Source: Tepidimicrobium xylanilyticum (GTDB taxonomy: Bacteria; Bacillota; Clostridia; Tissierellales; Tepidimicrobiaceae). Taken from it: 64,000 nt of DNA. The translations under genes and the position numbers were made by a program. Location of the stretch: NCBI RefSeq assembly GCF_900106765.1, contig NZ_FNNG01000005.1, positions 123,431 through 187,430 on the forward strand, in the 5' to 3' direction. A model generated the notes under the pieces. It ran no database searches. It was not told where the DNA came from and saw nothing but the letters and a program-made list of their open reading frames with translations. Positions 28,601-36,661 of this stretch are shown one piece after another. Position 1 is the first letter of the stretch. Each line of letters starts with the position of its first letter.

Positions 28601-29172
28601 GAAATCTTTTAGGAGTAGAACAACATGGACATATCGAAGCTATAGGATATGATCTATATGTAAAATTTTTGAATCAAACCATCAAAAGGCTTAAGGGAGA
28701 AATTGTGGAAGAAGGTATAAACACTACTATAGATTTAACCATAGACGGGTATATATCTGATAGATATATTGAAGATGAAGAACAGAAAATCGAAGTGTAC
28801 AAAAAAATAGCTGCTATTAGAGATACAAAAGATTATTTAGAAGTATTAGATGAGCTTATTGATAGATTTGGAGATGTACCTCAAGAAGTTAAAAATTTAA
28901 TGGATATTTCTTATATAAAGAATCATGCAAGCTCATGCCATATAAAGAATATTAATCAAATTGGAAATACGATAATTTTAGAATTCGATTCAGTAGACCA
29001 TATTTCACCTAATTTAATTCACTACCTATCTAAGGAATATGGGCAAAGAATTAGTTTTGATTTATCCAATAATCCTTCCTTCAGATTCAGAAGTACCAAG
29101 GATTTGTTATCGGATTTAAAGGAATTAATTGAAAAAATTACAGGTTTCTATAATTCGACAAGTGCTGTATAA
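25660..29172 (+). CDS. mfd: Transcription-repair coupling factor
   Basis: This 1170-residue ATPase removes RNA polymerase stalled at DNA damage and recruits UvrA. Domains in order are a UvrB-like N-terminal part, the RNA polymerase-interacting domain (LKLGDYVVHENHGIGVYEG, about 500-570), a RecG-like helicase (Walker A CGDVGYGKTE, Walker B DEEQRFG, motif VI QLRGRVGR) and a C-terminal TRCF domain. I choose ATG 25660, after AAGGAG; the ATG 27 bases upstream has no binding site. Confidence 0.96.
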   Translation: MPNMFIDPFEDLSSYEKLIRDIEERKSISTYGIIDANIGHFCYALNQHLNRQILILTYDERRAERIYEDIKTFFKGKVELYPNRDVVFYKVDAISSERINNRIKILSRLAEGEPIIVVAHIEGVLNRLMSPALFKGNSIKIDYDTRLELDQLISKLIDSGYHRENMVEGIGQFSVRGGIVDFFPPNNDNPYRIELFDDEIDSIRTFNVETQRSLEMVESVYIPPVREVLLLDSFRDQVVKAIERAVKKATAKLGQNSKIKENIEDKFLPYIEEVKEKIYVSNMDMVIPFIPEGYLSSLLHYFNEDSIVFIDEPARIEERVKNIREQFLFKYSDCLEVGEVLPEHENINYKYKNIVADIKEKIIIANSPLLRYESQFKLESIVKFTTKSMQPYHNDMEYLKEELEDYKHKGYKVIIFSGTEERGKRLQSTLMDLGLICSFVEDHDRNIESGQIFITDGSINEGFEYVDIKLAFISDKEIFGSSKETRKRKIKSKKDTIDFSDLKLGDYVVHENHGIGVYEGIEQLNIQGVIKDYLTIRYKGNDKLYVPIDQMDLIQKYIGADSVKPKVNKLSSQDWVRTKKKAKKAVEDMAKDLLELYAKRESQKGFSFSKDTIWQNQFEDSFPFEETEAQIKSIEEIKKDMEKDKPMDRLLCGDVGYGKTEVALRAAFKSIMDEKQVAFLVPTTILAQQHYNTIIERFKDFPVNVAMLSRFKTAKEQKAIIEGLRKGTVDIVVGTHRLLSKDVVFKDLGLLIIDEEQRFGVKHKETLKKLKESIDVLTLTATPIPRTLHMSLIGIRDMSIIDEPPEERYPIQTYVLEFNEQMIREAILKEMGRKGQVYFVYNRVENIDKMAVQLKKLVPEARIAIGHGQMSERELEKVMMDFIAHEYDVLVCTTIIETGLDIPNVNTIIIYDADKMGLSQLYQLRGRVGRTNKVAYAYLTYQKDKVLTEVAEKRLRAIKDFTEFGAGFKIAMRDLEIRGAGNLLGVEQHGHIEAIGYDLYVKFLNQTIKRLKGEIVEEGINTTIDLTIDGYISDRYIEDEEQKIEVYKKIAAIRDTKDYLEVLDELIDRFGDVPQEVKNLMDISYIKNHASSCHIKNINQIGNTIILEFDSVDHISPNLIHYLSKEYGQRISFDLSNNPSFRFRSTKDLLSDLKELIEKITGFYNSTSAV

Positions 29173-29203
29173 TATAAGTATATTCATTGGGGAGGAGTTA
29201 TGA

Positions 29204-30169
29204 GTGTCAAGACTAAATAAAAGACTTTTATTTTTAGCAGTAATAATTGGATTAATATCCTGGGTTGTTATAGGTTGTACTAGTAGGAGCAAAAAAGAGG
29301 GTATAATAGCTGAAGTAAATGGAGAAGTAATCACTCAAGAAGAATTTGATAAAGATTTTGAATTGGCAAAAAAGATGCGCCAAATGCGATATGGTAAGGA
29401 AATATTATCTCAAGAAGTAGGAGAAAACAAGACATATGAAGATGTGCTTAAAGAAGATCTACTAGGGACTTTGATTCTTGATAAAGTAATAAATGAGGAA
29501 TTGGAGAAAAACAATATACAGGTTACTGATGAAGAAGTAGAAGGAGCTCTAAAAAATCATTATATAACTGAATTTGGCGGGGAAGAACAATTTAGAAGAT
29601 TCTTGGAGGATAACGAAATTTCCGAAGAAGCTATTATGAGAGATGTAAAAAGGGTGTTAACCTTTGAAAAGCATAAGGAGTTTTTTTTCAATGAGGTGGA
29701 GTTAGAAGAAGAGGAAATAAAAAATTATTTTAATGAAAATAAGGATTCATTTGTAAAATTTAGGATTAGCCATATTTTAGTAAAGACAGAAGAGGAAGGC
29801 AATAGGATTTTAGAGAAACTAAAAAATGGGGAGGATTTCCATACCCTAGTGATAATGGAATCAGTAGATTCCGAATCGGCAATACAAGGGGGAGATTTAG
29901 GTTATTTCACTAAAGATACCATTTTAAAGGCATATGAGCCTTTAGGGGAAGCAGCTTCTAATTTAGAGATAGGTGAGATTAGCGAGCTAATTAAGACGGA
30001 GCTTGGTTATCATATTATATTATTAGAGGATAGAATTGATAGTTATGAGGATTTAAAAGAGGAAGTAGTGGAAGAACTTAAGAATAAAAAACACAATGAA
30101 AAGATTTTAGATTTAAAGGGAAAAGCTGATATCAAGATTTATATGGATAAAAGTGCTAAAAAGGAATAG
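29204..30169 (+). CDS. PrsA/SurA-like peptidyl-prolyl isomerase lipoprotein
   Basis: The 321-residue protein has a lipoprotein signal peptide with lipobox VIGC (Cys about residue 25), a helical SurA-like chaperone region and a parvulin domain at about 180-280 (RISHILVKTEEEG, GGDLGYFTK, LGYHIILLEDR). It probably helps secreted proteins fold on the outer face of the membrane. The start is GTG; the ATG four bases upstream opens a frame that stops after six codons. Confidence 0.9.
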   Translation: MSRLNKRLLFLAVIIGLISWVVIGCTSRSKKEGIIAEVNGEVITQEEFDKDFELAKKMRQMRYGKEILSQEVGENKTYEDVLKEDLLGTLILDKVINEELEKNNIQVTDEEVEGALKNHYITEFGGEEQFRRFLEDNEISEEAIMRDVKRVLTFEKHKEFFFNEVELEEEEIKNYFNENKDSFVKFRISHILVKTEEEGNRILEKLKNGEDFHTLVIMESVDSESAIQGGDLGYFTKDTILKAYEPLGEAASNLEIGEISELIKTELGYHIILLEDRIDSYEDLKEEVVEELKNKKHNEKILDLKGKADIKIYMDKSAKKE

Positions 30170-30197
30170 CCTTTACCATGCGGTGAAGGCTATTTTT
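30165..30197 (+). terminator. Terminator after the mfd-foldase genes
   Basis: A 13-bp stem (AATAGCCTTTACC with GGTGAAGGCTATT, one G-U pair) and a four-base loop are followed by TTT. Confidence 0.8.
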
Positions 30198-30294
30198 AAT
30201 GTAAACACTTTAAGTTAAGATTACCATAAATGTATAAAAAATTCCTATTAGTAAAATAATAAATACACAACAAATTTATTTGAGGAGGGAAAAA

Positions 30295-30846
30295 ATGAAA
30301 GCAACAGGTATAGTAAGGCGAATTGACGATTTAGGTAGAGTCGTTATACCTAAGGAAATTCGAAGGACATTAAGAATTAGAGAGGGAGATCCTTTGGAGA
30401 TATTTACAGATAGAGATGGGGAAGTAATATTAAAAAAATATTCACCTATTGGAGAATTAAATGAATTTGCTAATGAATACTGTGAATCCCTACATGAATC
30501 CACTAAGTACATCGCTATTATTTCAGATAGAGATCATATAATTGCTGTTGCTGGTGGTTCTAAAAAGGAATTTTTAGATAAAAGAATTAGTCCAGAATTA
30601 GAAAGGATTATGGAGTCCAGAACTACCCATTTAGCTAATGTCAGTGATAAAGTCATTAGGCTATTTTATGATGACGAAAGCTTCACTGAGTATACTGCTC
30701 AGGCAATAGCACCCATAATAGCACAAGGGGACCCTATAGGGACTGTAATTTTAGCATCAAAAGAACCTGATGCGGTAATGGGAGAAACGGAAGTAAAATT
30801 AATAGAAACAGCAGCTGGATTTTTATCAAGACAGATGGAAAGTTAA
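30295..30846 (+). CDS. spoVT: Stage V sporulation protein T
   Basis: The 183-residue regulator has an AbrB-type swapped-hairpin DNA-binding domain at residues 1-50 (KATGIVRRIDDLGRVVIPKE) and a C-terminal GAF-like domain. In Bacillus it tunes sigma-G genes in the forespore. ATG 30295 follows GAGGAGGG. A weak sigma-G-like promoter may lie at 30232-30261 (GTATA, 18 nt, AATAATA), but the first base of the -10 differs, so I do not list it separately. Confidence 0.95.
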   Translation: MKATGIVRRIDDLGRVVIPKEIRRTLRIREGDPLEIFTDRDGEVILKKYSPIGELNEFANEYCESLHESTKYIAIISDRDHIIAVAGGSKKEFLDKRISPELERIMESRTTHLANVSDKVIRLFYDDESFTEYTAQAIAPIIAQGDPIGTVILASKEPDAVMGETEVKLIETAAGFLSRQMES

Positions 30847-30848
30847 GA

Positions 30849-30868
30849 AGCCTACCTTTTGGTAGGCT
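30849..30868 (+). terminator. Terminator after spoVT
   Basis: AGCCTACC, a TTTT loop and GGTAGGCT form a perfect 8-bp hairpin. The T-rich tail is interrupted (AAATTATTTATT), so efficiency is uncertain. Confidence 0.6.
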
Positions 30869-30978
30869 AAATTATTTATTATCTATTGCTCTTTGTAGTT
30901 ATAATGTTATATTATATTAAATATATTTTTGGTATAATAAGTTTAGTTTGTATTAAATGGTAGTAGGGGGAAGAAATA

Positions 30979-32589
30979 ATGAGTAAGAATAACTTTTTGA
31001 AAGGAGCAGCTATTCTTGGAATTGCTGGAGTTATAGTAAAAATACTAGGGGCTTTTTACAGGATACCCCTTAGCAATATAATCAAGACGGAAGGAATGGG
31101 TTATTATCAAACTGCCTATCCTTTATATGTATTACTATTAACACTATCTACAGCTGGGTTTCCAGTAGCTATTGCCAAGCTGGTTTCAGAAAAACGAGCT
31201 TTGGGGGACTATAAGGGTGCTCATAAGGTTTTTAAAGTTGCTTTATCTGGATTGTTTTTAGCAGGCTTAGTGACATCCCTATTCGTTTTTATAAATGCCA
31301 AATCCATTGTAAAGACTTTGGGAAATGAAAAGGCTTATTATTCTTTAATAGCTTTGGTTCCTGCCTTGTTTTTTGTACCTATTATGGCAGCTTTTAGAGG
31401 CTTTTTCCAGGGGAGACAAGTTATGACTCCAACAGCTTTATCTCAAATTGTGGAGCAGTTTTTTAGAGTAACTGCCGGTTTGGTTTTGACTTATATATTA
31501 CTTGATCGGGGAACCCATATAGCTGCAGGGGGAGCTTCTTTTGGTGGTTCTATGGGAGCTATGGCAGGAGCTGTAGTTATCATATTTATATATCTATCTA
31601 AGAAAAGTGAAATTCGAAAGGAAATAGAAACTGGATTAATTCTTGAAGAAGAGTCTGCTGGGAAGATAATAAGGGATATATTATCTATTGCAATTCCAAT
31701 AACTATAGGGTCAGCCATTGTTCCCATAATGAATACCATAGACACCCTATTAGTATTTAAAAGGCTTCAAAGCATAGGATTTAGTGCAGGAGAGGCCAAT
31801 GAATTATATGGTCAGTTAACGGGTTTAGCCCAAACTCTAATAAATCTACCTCAGGTATTTTCTACTGCTTTGGCAATTAGTCTTGTACCAGCCATATCCG
31901 AGGCAAATGTGAAAAAGAGATTTGATGAAATAAGGGGTATTAGTATTTCGGGAATTAGGGTAACGCTATTAATAGGACTGCCTTGTGCTTTTGGCTTATT
32001 CGTTTTATCTAGACCAATTATAAATCTATTGTATTTTAAAAATACTCCAGAAAGCATAGCTAGTACGGGAGAAATACTTTCCATATTATCTTTTAGTGTC
32101 ATATTTTTGACCTTAGTTCAATCCCTTACAGCAATTTTACAGGGGCTAGGGAAGCCTTTGATATCTGTGAAAAACTTATTAATAGGAGCAGTTGGGAAAG
32201 TAGTCCTTACTTTTGTATTAACTGGTATCGAGGGCATAAATATAAAGGGTGCAGCTATAAGTACTGTAACAGCTTATTTTATTGCTGCTGGGTTGGATTT
32301 AATCAGTGTAAAAAAATATACTAGGTTGAAGCTGAATATTAAAGAACTGTTTATAAAACCATTGGTCTCTTCCTTGGGAATGGCCCTTGTTGCAAGAGTA
32401 AGTTATCTAGCTTTATTGGGTATAATAGGGGATAGATTATCAACGGTAATTGCTATATTTTTAGGGGTTATATCCTATGGGGTATTATTACTTGTAACCG
32501 GTTCGTTGACATATGAAGATTTTAATCTATTACCTAAAGGGGATAGAATAGGTAATTTATTATTGAAACTTAAATTGATTAAAAGATAA
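30979..32589 (+). CDS. SpoVB-like lipid II flippase / polysaccharide transporter
   Basis: The 536-residue membrane protein of the MOP superfamily has about 14 hydrophobic segments. It begins with the family pattern FLKGAAILGIAGVIVKILGA and has GMGYYQTAYPLY and AFFRGF-like segments. In this place B. subtilis has spoVB (yabM), needed for spore cortex. Location between spoVT and yabN supports the same role, but several paralogues exist in clostridia. Confidence 0.88.
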   Translation: MSKNNFLKGAAILGIAGVIVKILGAFYRIPLSNIIKTEGMGYYQTAYPLYVLLLTLSTAGFPVAIAKLVSEKRALGDYKGAHKVFKVALSGLFLAGLVTSLFVFINAKSIVKTLGNEKAYYSLIALVPALFFVPIMAAFRGFFQGRQVMTPTALSQIVEQFFRVTAGLVLTYILLDRGTHIAAGGASFGGSMGAMAGAVVIIFIYLSKKSEIRKEIETGLILEEESAGKIIRDILSIAIPITIGSAIVPIMNTIDTLLVFKRLQSIGFSAGEANELYGQLTGLAQTLINLPQVFSTALAISLVPAISEANVKKRFDEIRGISISGIRVTLLIGLPCAFGLFVLSRPIINLLYFKNTPESIASTGEILSILSFSVIFLTLVQSLTAILQGLGKPLISVKNLLIGAVGKVVLTFVLTGIEGINIKGAAISTVTAYFIAAGLDLISVKKYTRLKLNIKELFIKPLVSSLGMALVARVSYLALLGIIGDRLSTVIAIFLGVISYGVLLLVTGSLTYEDFNLLPKGDRIGNLLLKLKLIKR

Positions 32590-32613
32590 ATTTATTGCAA
32601 AGGAGAAAAGGAT

Positions 32614-34083
32614 ATGGGGAAAATTCATATTCTAGGATTAGGGCCTGGTGATATAGATTACCTAACTATAGGTGTAATAAATAGAATAAATAGCGGGGAT
32701 AGAAATTTTTTGAGGACAGCAAAACACCCTGCTATTAGGTATTTTAAGGAAAATAACATCCCTTATGAATCCTATGATTATGTATACGATATAAAAGAGG
32801 ATTTCACCCGTGTATATGAATATATAGTTGACGACTTAATTACAAAAGCTAGGAATTATAAGTCGATAAATTATATAGTTCCTGGGAATCCTATGGTAGC
32901 TGAGAAGACGGTGGAGCTACTTTTTAAAAGTGAAGATAAAGATATAGATATAGAGCTTTTAACTGGTGTGAGTTTTATAGAGCCGATCCTTGAATTGGTG
33001 AAAAAGGATCCGGTTAATGGACTTAAAATAGTAGATGGAGCTGATTTTGATATAAATAATATAGATATAAATATTGATTATATTATAACTCAAGTGTATA
33101 ATAGGAGAGTCGCTTCTAATGTAAAGCTTGTGCTTTCAGAGGTATATGGGGATGAGTATGAAATATACGTTGTAAATAGAGCAGGAGTGAAGGGAGAAGA
33201 AAAACTTTATAAAATCCCAATCTATGAATTAGATAGGATAGATGACATAGACTCTTTAACGAGTATATATATCCCGAAAGTGGATAAAATAATTAAAAAA
33301 TTGTATGATGTTGCCGATATTATAGGTACAATGAAGAGGCTAAGAAGCGAGAAAGGTTGCCCTTGGGATAGAAAACAGACTCACGAAACCATAAGACAAT
33401 CTATTATAGAAGAGGCCTACGAAGTCGTAGATGCAATAGATAGAAAGGATGAAGAGGGGCTAATTGAAGAGTTAGGGGATTTACTTTTTCAAATAGTATT
33501 CCACTGCCAAATTGCTTCAGAGGAAGGAAGATTTAACCTATATCATATTACAACTAAATTAAACGATAAACTAATATATAGACATCCTCACGTTTTTGGT
33601 GAAAAAAAAGTAGAAAATTCTGATGAAGTAGTATATAATTGGAATAAGTTAAAATATAGGCAGAAGGGCATATCTACATTTACTGACACACTAAAAGATA
33701 TACCTCATCTTCCAGCCTTGATGAAAAGTTATAAGGTTCAAGAGCGGGCAGGACAAATGGGATTTGATTGGGATAGTGTAGATGGTGCTTTGAGCAAGGT
33801 GAAGGAAGAGTATCTAGAGGTTATGGAACTGATTAATAATATTGAAGGTGGTGATGTCGAGGAAATAGAGGAAGAATTGGGAGATTTGTTGTTTGCTGTT
33901 GTCAACGTTTGTAGATTCTTGAATGTTAATCCTGAAATTGCGTTAAACAAAACTGTCAACAAATTTATTCGTCGGTTTGAGATTATGGAGAATGAAAGTA
34001 GAAAAATGGGTAAAAAGCTAGAAGAAATGACTCTAGAAGAAATGGATAGACTTTGGGATAAAGCTAAGCTACATAAATTTTAG
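32614..34083 (+). CDS. yabN: YabN: tetrapyrrole methylase-like domain fused to MazG NTP pyrophosphohydrolase
   Basis: The 489-residue fusion protein has an N-terminal SAM-methylase-like domain (GLGPGDIDYLTIG, about 1-220) and two MazG units. CPWDRKQTHETIRQ and EEAYEVVDAI with EELGDLLFQIVFH make up the first; KEEYLEVMEL with EELGDLLFAVVNV the second. MazG hydrolyses nucleoside triphosphates to monophosphates. The methylase-like domain has no known substrate. Gene order matches B. subtilis. Confidence 0.94.
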   Translation: MGKIHILGLGPGDIDYLTIGVINRINSGDRNFLRTAKHPAIRYFKENNIPYESYDYVYDIKEDFTRVYEYIVDDLITKARNYKSINYIVPGNPMVAEKTVELLFKSEDKDIDIELLTGVSFIEPILELVKKDPVNGLKIVDGADFDINNIDINIDYIITQVYNRRVASNVKLVLSEVYGDEYEIYVVNRAGVKGEEKLYKIPIYELDRIDDIDSLTSIYIPKVDKIIKKLYDVADIIGTMKRLRSEKGCPWDRKQTHETIRQSIIEEAYEVVDAIDRKDEEGLIEELGDLLFQIVFHCQIASEEGRFNLYHITTKLNDKLIYRHPHVFGEKKVENSDEVVYNWNKLKYRQKGISTFTDTLKDIPHLPALMKSYKVQERAGQMGFDWDSVDGALSKVKEEYLEVMELINNIEGGDVEEIEEELGDLLFAVVNVCRFLNVNPEIALNKTVNKFIRRFEIMENESRKMGKKLEEMTLEEMDRLWDKAKLHKF

Positions 34084-34110
34084 TAACTTATCAAAAATAT
34101 TGCACAATAA

Positions 34111-34139
34111 GAAGGATTTTTAGAAACTATATAGAATAA
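34111..34139 (+). promoter_or_regulatory. Sigma-H promoter upstream of the HU gene
   Basis: GAAGGATTT (34111-34119), 11 nt and ATAGAATAA (34131-34139) match the sigma-H consensus at every defined position. The arrangement is nearly identical to that of spoVG in this window. Confidence 0.8.
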
Positions 34140-34184
34140 CTTAAGTTAAATGAGTAAACATTAGGAAAAGAGGAGGAATTTATA

Positions 34185-34463
34185 ATGAATAAAGCTGAAT
34201 TAATTGCCAGCATGGCAGAAAAAGGGAATCTAACTAAAAAAGATGCGGAAACTGCATTGAATGCTTTTATGGCTGTTGTAGAAGAAGCATTAGCAAAAGG
34301 AGATAAGGTGCAATTAGTTGGATTTGGTACTTTTGAAGTAAGAGACAGGAAAGCTAGAGAAGGAAGAAATCCAAGAAATCCAGAAGAGGTTATTAAAATA
34401 CCAGCTTCAAAGGCACCAGTATTTAAGGCTGGAAAAGGACTAAAAGAAGCGGTCAATAAGTAA
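34185..34463 (+). CDS. hup: HU-family DNA-binding protein
   Basis: This 92-residue histone-like protein bends and packs DNA as a dimer. It has the usual N-terminal helices (KAELIASMAEKGNLTKKDAE), the GFGTFEVRDRKAREGRNPRN arm base and the IPASKAPVFKAGKGLK tail. It lies between yabN and rqcP, follows a sigma-H-like promoter and is ended by its own terminator. Confidence 0.97.
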   Translation: MNKAELIASMAEKGNLTKKDAETALNAFMAVVEEALAKGDKVQLVGFGTFEVRDRKAREGRNPRNPEEVIKIPASKAPVFKAGKGLKEAVNK

Positions 34464-34492
34464 AAAAATCAGGTCTTGGACCTGATTTTTTT
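34464..34492 (+). terminator. Terminator after the HU gene
   Basis: AAAAATCAGGTC, a TTG loop and GACCTGATTTTT form a perfect 12-bp hairpin followed by TT. Confidence 0.9.
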
Positions 34493-34511
34493 ATGGTAAG
34501 GAGGGAAAGGC

Positions 34512-34754
34512 TTGAGAATCGACAAATTCTTAAAAAATGCTAGAATCATAAAAAGACGAACTGTAGCCAAGGAAGCTTGTGAGGGAGGAAGGGTATTATT
34601 AAATGGCAAAATGGCTAAGCCTGGTGATCAGGTTAAAATCGGAGATATAGTGGAAATAAATTTTGGGACCGGGGCTATGAAAATAGAAGTTTTAGAGGTA
34701 AAGGATAATGTAAAGAAAGATGAGGCGGAAAAATTATATAGGACTATAGATTAA
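34512..34754 (+). CDS. rqcP: S4-domain ribosome-associated protein RqcP
   Basis: The 80-residue protein is a single S4 RNA-binding domain (MRIDKFLKNARIIKRRTVAKEACE...). The B. subtilis orthologue (YabO/RqcP) works with RqcH to add alanine tails to stalled nascent chains. The start is TTG, after an AAGGAGGG site. Position before yabP supports the assignment over the related HslR. Confidence 0.92.
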   Translation: MRIDKFLKNARIIKRRTVAKEACEGGRVLLNGKMAKPGDQVKIGDIVEINFGTGAMKIEVLEVKDNVKKDEAEKLYRTID

Positions 34755-34780
34755 AGGCTTTGTTCTAAAAGCCTTTTTTT
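34753..34780 (+). terminator. Terminator after rqcP
   Basis: AAAGGCTTT and AAAGCCTTT pair around a six-base loop and are followed by TTTT. The hairpin overlaps the rqcP stop codon and separates it from the yabP-yabQ sporulation pair. Confidence 0.8.
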
Positions 34781-34821
34781 GTTCATAAATATTAATAAGA
34801 AAGGACTAGGAGGGAATAGGA

Positions 34822-35103
34822 GTGAACGAAATAAGGGGGAACATTAAGAATCAAAATATTCTAATAGAAGACAGAAATAGAGTCACCATAACGGGAGTAG
34901 AGCAGGTTGAAAGCTTTAATGATAATACAATAATTCTAAAGACAATAAAAGGAGGTATGGTAATTAAGGGAGAAGGGCTTAACGTGGGTAAATTGAATTT
35001 AGACGATGGAAATATAAGAATAGAAGGAATTATTAATGGTATAAACTATATGGACAAAGGTATATCTCAAAGGGGTAAAATAGTAGGGAAAATTTTCAAA
35101 TAG
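34822..35103 (+). CDS. yabP: Sporulation protein YabP
   Basis: This 93-residue YabP/YqfC-family protein is rich in beta strands (ITGVEQVESFNDNTIILKT, GLNVGKLNLDDGNIRIEGII). In B. subtilis yabP is a mother-cell gene required for normal spores. The start is GTG after AGGAGGG. It lies 12 bp ahead of yabQ. Confidence 0.93.
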   Translation: MNEIRGNIKNQNILIEDRNRVTITGVEQVESFNDNTIILKTIKGGMVIKGEGLNVGKLNLDDGNIRIEGIINGINYMDKGISQRGKIVGKIFK

Positions 35104-35115
35104 GTAGGGTATCAT

Positions 35116-35592
35116 ATGGAGAGTACTATTAAAGTTCAACTTTATATATTTTTGACTTCTGTATACGGAGGGTTGATATTTGGATTAGCTTTTGACATTT
35201 ATAGGGCTATTAGATACTATTGTAATCCTAATAAAATAGTTACCGTATTAGAGGACTTGTTGTTTTGGGTTTTTTTATCTTTTATATTCTTTTATATACT
35301 CAATAAGAGCAGTTGGAGCAGCTTAAGAGGATATATTTTCATCGGTTTCATAATTGGTGGAATTATTTATTTGAAATTGTTGAGTAAAATACTATTTCCT
35401 TTATGGCTAAAACTATTTAAAGGGTTTATAATATTGATAAGGAATGTATTAAGGATTATAAAATTCCCTATTGTGAAGGTAAGGGGCATACTAGCCCTTA
35501 AAAAGAATAGGATTAATAGAATAAAGAGAGTACCTAGAGAAGCTTTTAATGATATAAAAAAATATAAAAGGATTTTATCCAGTAAAAAATAG
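35116..35592 (+). CDS. yabQ: Spore cortex membrane protein YabQ
   Basis: The 158-residue protein has three to four membrane segments in its first two thirds (YIFLTSVYGGLIFGLAFDIYRA at the start) and a basic C-terminal tail. YabQ in B. subtilis localises to the forespore membrane and is needed for cortex formation. Order yabP-yabQ-divIC is conserved. Confidence 0.92.
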   Translation: MESTIKVQLYIFLTSVYGGLIFGLAFDIYRAIRYYCNPNKIVTVLEDLLFWVFLSFIFFYILNKSSWSSLRGYIFIGFIIGGIIYLKLLSKILFPLWLKLFKGFIILIRNVLRIIKFPIVKVRGILALKKNRINRIKRVPREAFNDIKKYKRILSSKK

Positions 35593-35643
35593 AGGAATTT
35601 TAACAAACGTATAGAATGTATATATTAGATAGAGGTGATTAAT

Positions 35644-35970
35644 ATGGAACGAAGGAGGAAAAGAAAGAAAAAGCCAAAGCTTAAATTGTTACATATTATA
35701 GCTATATTGTTCATTTTTTGGCTCAGCAAAACATTAATTAGCCAAAGCTTGATGCTTAAGGAATTAAAAAATAAGAAAGTCATGGAGGAAGAAGCTATAT
35801 CCCAGTTAGAAGGAGAAATAGAAGAATTAAAAGAGGAAATCGAAAACAAGGACTCCTTATCATTTATAGAAAAAACCGCTAGAGAAGATTTAAAGATGAT
35901 AAAGCCTGGGGAAATAATGTATATTGATAAGAACAAGGAAAAAGGCATATTAAAATTTTTTAGAAAGTAG
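35644..35970 (+). CDS. divIC: Septum formation initiator (FtsB/DivIC family)
   Basis: The 108-residue bitopic protein has a basic cytoplasmic tail (ERRRKRKKKPKLK), one membrane helix (about residues 16-36), a coiled coil (about 40-75) and an extracytoplasmic end with KTAREDLKMIKPGE. It joins FtsL and DivIB in the divisome. ATG 35644 fits the AGAGGTGA site; the GTG within that site does not. Confidence 0.93.
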   Translation: MERRRKRKKKPKLKLLHIIAILFIFWLSKTLISQSLMLKELKNKKVMEEEAISQLEGEIEELKEEIENKDSLSFIEKTAREDLKMIKPGEIMYIDKNKEKGILKFFRK

Positions 35971-35976
35971 AATTCA

Positions 35977-36005
35977 TTGACAACAATCCTTTTCTAATAT
36001 ATACT
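35977..36005 (+). promoter_or_regulatory. Sigma-A promoter of yabR
   Basis: TTGACA (35977-35982), a 17-nt spacer and TATACT (36000-36005) lie just after the divIC stop codon. Confidence 0.75.
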
Positions 36006-36045
36006 ATATAAAAGAATAATTATTATAAGGAGGAATTGTTTATTT

Positions 36046-36462
36046 ATGCCCATAACTGTTGGAGAAGTAGTTGAGGGCACAGTCACAGGTATTACAAACT
36101 TTGGAGCATTTGTCCAATTACCCAAAGGGAAAAGTGGGTTAGTCCACATTTCAGAAATATCTGATGACTATGTTGAAAAGGTAGCCAACTACTTAAAAAG
36201 AGACCAAAAAGTTAAAGTGAAAATCTTATCCATATCAGAGGATGGTAAGATAAGCCTTTCTATTAGACAAGCAAAACCAAAGACTACTAAACCAATTGAA
36301 ATCGATTGGAATAGGACAGATGAAAAGCAAAAATATATGTCATTTGAAGATAAATTATCCAAGTTTTTAAAGGATAGTAGCGAAAAGCAAGACCAGCTAA
36401 AAATGAGAGAAGGTAGAAGAGGCATTGGTCATAGGCATAGAAGCAGAAGTATGGACTTATAA
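36046..36462 (+). CDS. yabR: S1 RNA-binding domain protein YabR
   Basis: The 138-residue protein opens with one S1 domain (VGEVVEGTVTGITNFGAFVQL, LVHISEI; about residues 3-75) and ends in a charged tail. It resembles the general stress protein 13 group and may bind ribosomes or RNA. Its exact role is unknown. In B. subtilis the orthologue sits between divIC and spoIIE, as here; the tRNA genes that follow it there are absent here. Confidence 0.93.
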   Translation: MPITVGEVVEGTVTGITNFGAFVQLPKGKSGLVHISEISDDYVEKVANYLKRDQKVKVKILSISEDGKISLSIRQAKPKTTKPIEIDWNRTDEKQKYMSFEDKLSKFLKDSSEKQDQLKMREGRRGIGHRHRSRSMDL

Positions 36463-36484
36463 AACCGGATTTATCCGGTTTTTT
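36461..36484 (+). terminator. Terminator after yabR
   Basis: AAAACCGGAT and ATCCGGTTTT form a short hairpin that ends in a T run, directly behind the stop codon. Confidence 0.85.
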
Positions 36485-36560
36485 ATATTTTTTGTTCCTT
36501 TACCTATGGTATCCGCCTGTTAACTAAGAAATATTAGGAAATAACAGAAATATAAATTGA

Positions 36561-36628
36561 TTATGTCAAAAATTTCTTATGTCCTGCAAGAAGTATTGAC
36601 AAAATATTTTCCCCTTTCTTGGTAACAT
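36561..36628 (+). promoter_or_regulatory. Spo0A-controlled promoter of spoIIE (21-bp spacer)
   Basis: A perfect TTGACA (36596-36601) and TAACAT (36623-36628) are separated by 21 bp. That is the unusual spacing of the Spo0A-activated spoIIE and spoIIG promoters of B. subtilis. TTGACAAAA over the -35 reads TTTTGTCAA on the other strand, a 0A box. A second box-like TTATGTCAAAA lies at 36561-36571. Confidence 0.75.
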
Positions 36629-36661
36629 GTATTTATAAGATAAAGGGATAGGGGGAATAGA

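Noticed and set aside
30232..30261. A sigma-G promoter before spoVT
   Set aside because: GTATA with an 18-nt spacer and AATAATA resembles the consensus, but the first -10 base is wrong and the region is very AT-rich, so I keep it only as a remark.
36463..36661. tRNA genes between yabR and spoIIE, as in B. subtilis
   Set aside because: No cloverleaf or TTCGANTC-like T loop can be found. The gap holds a terminator and the spoIIE promoter only.
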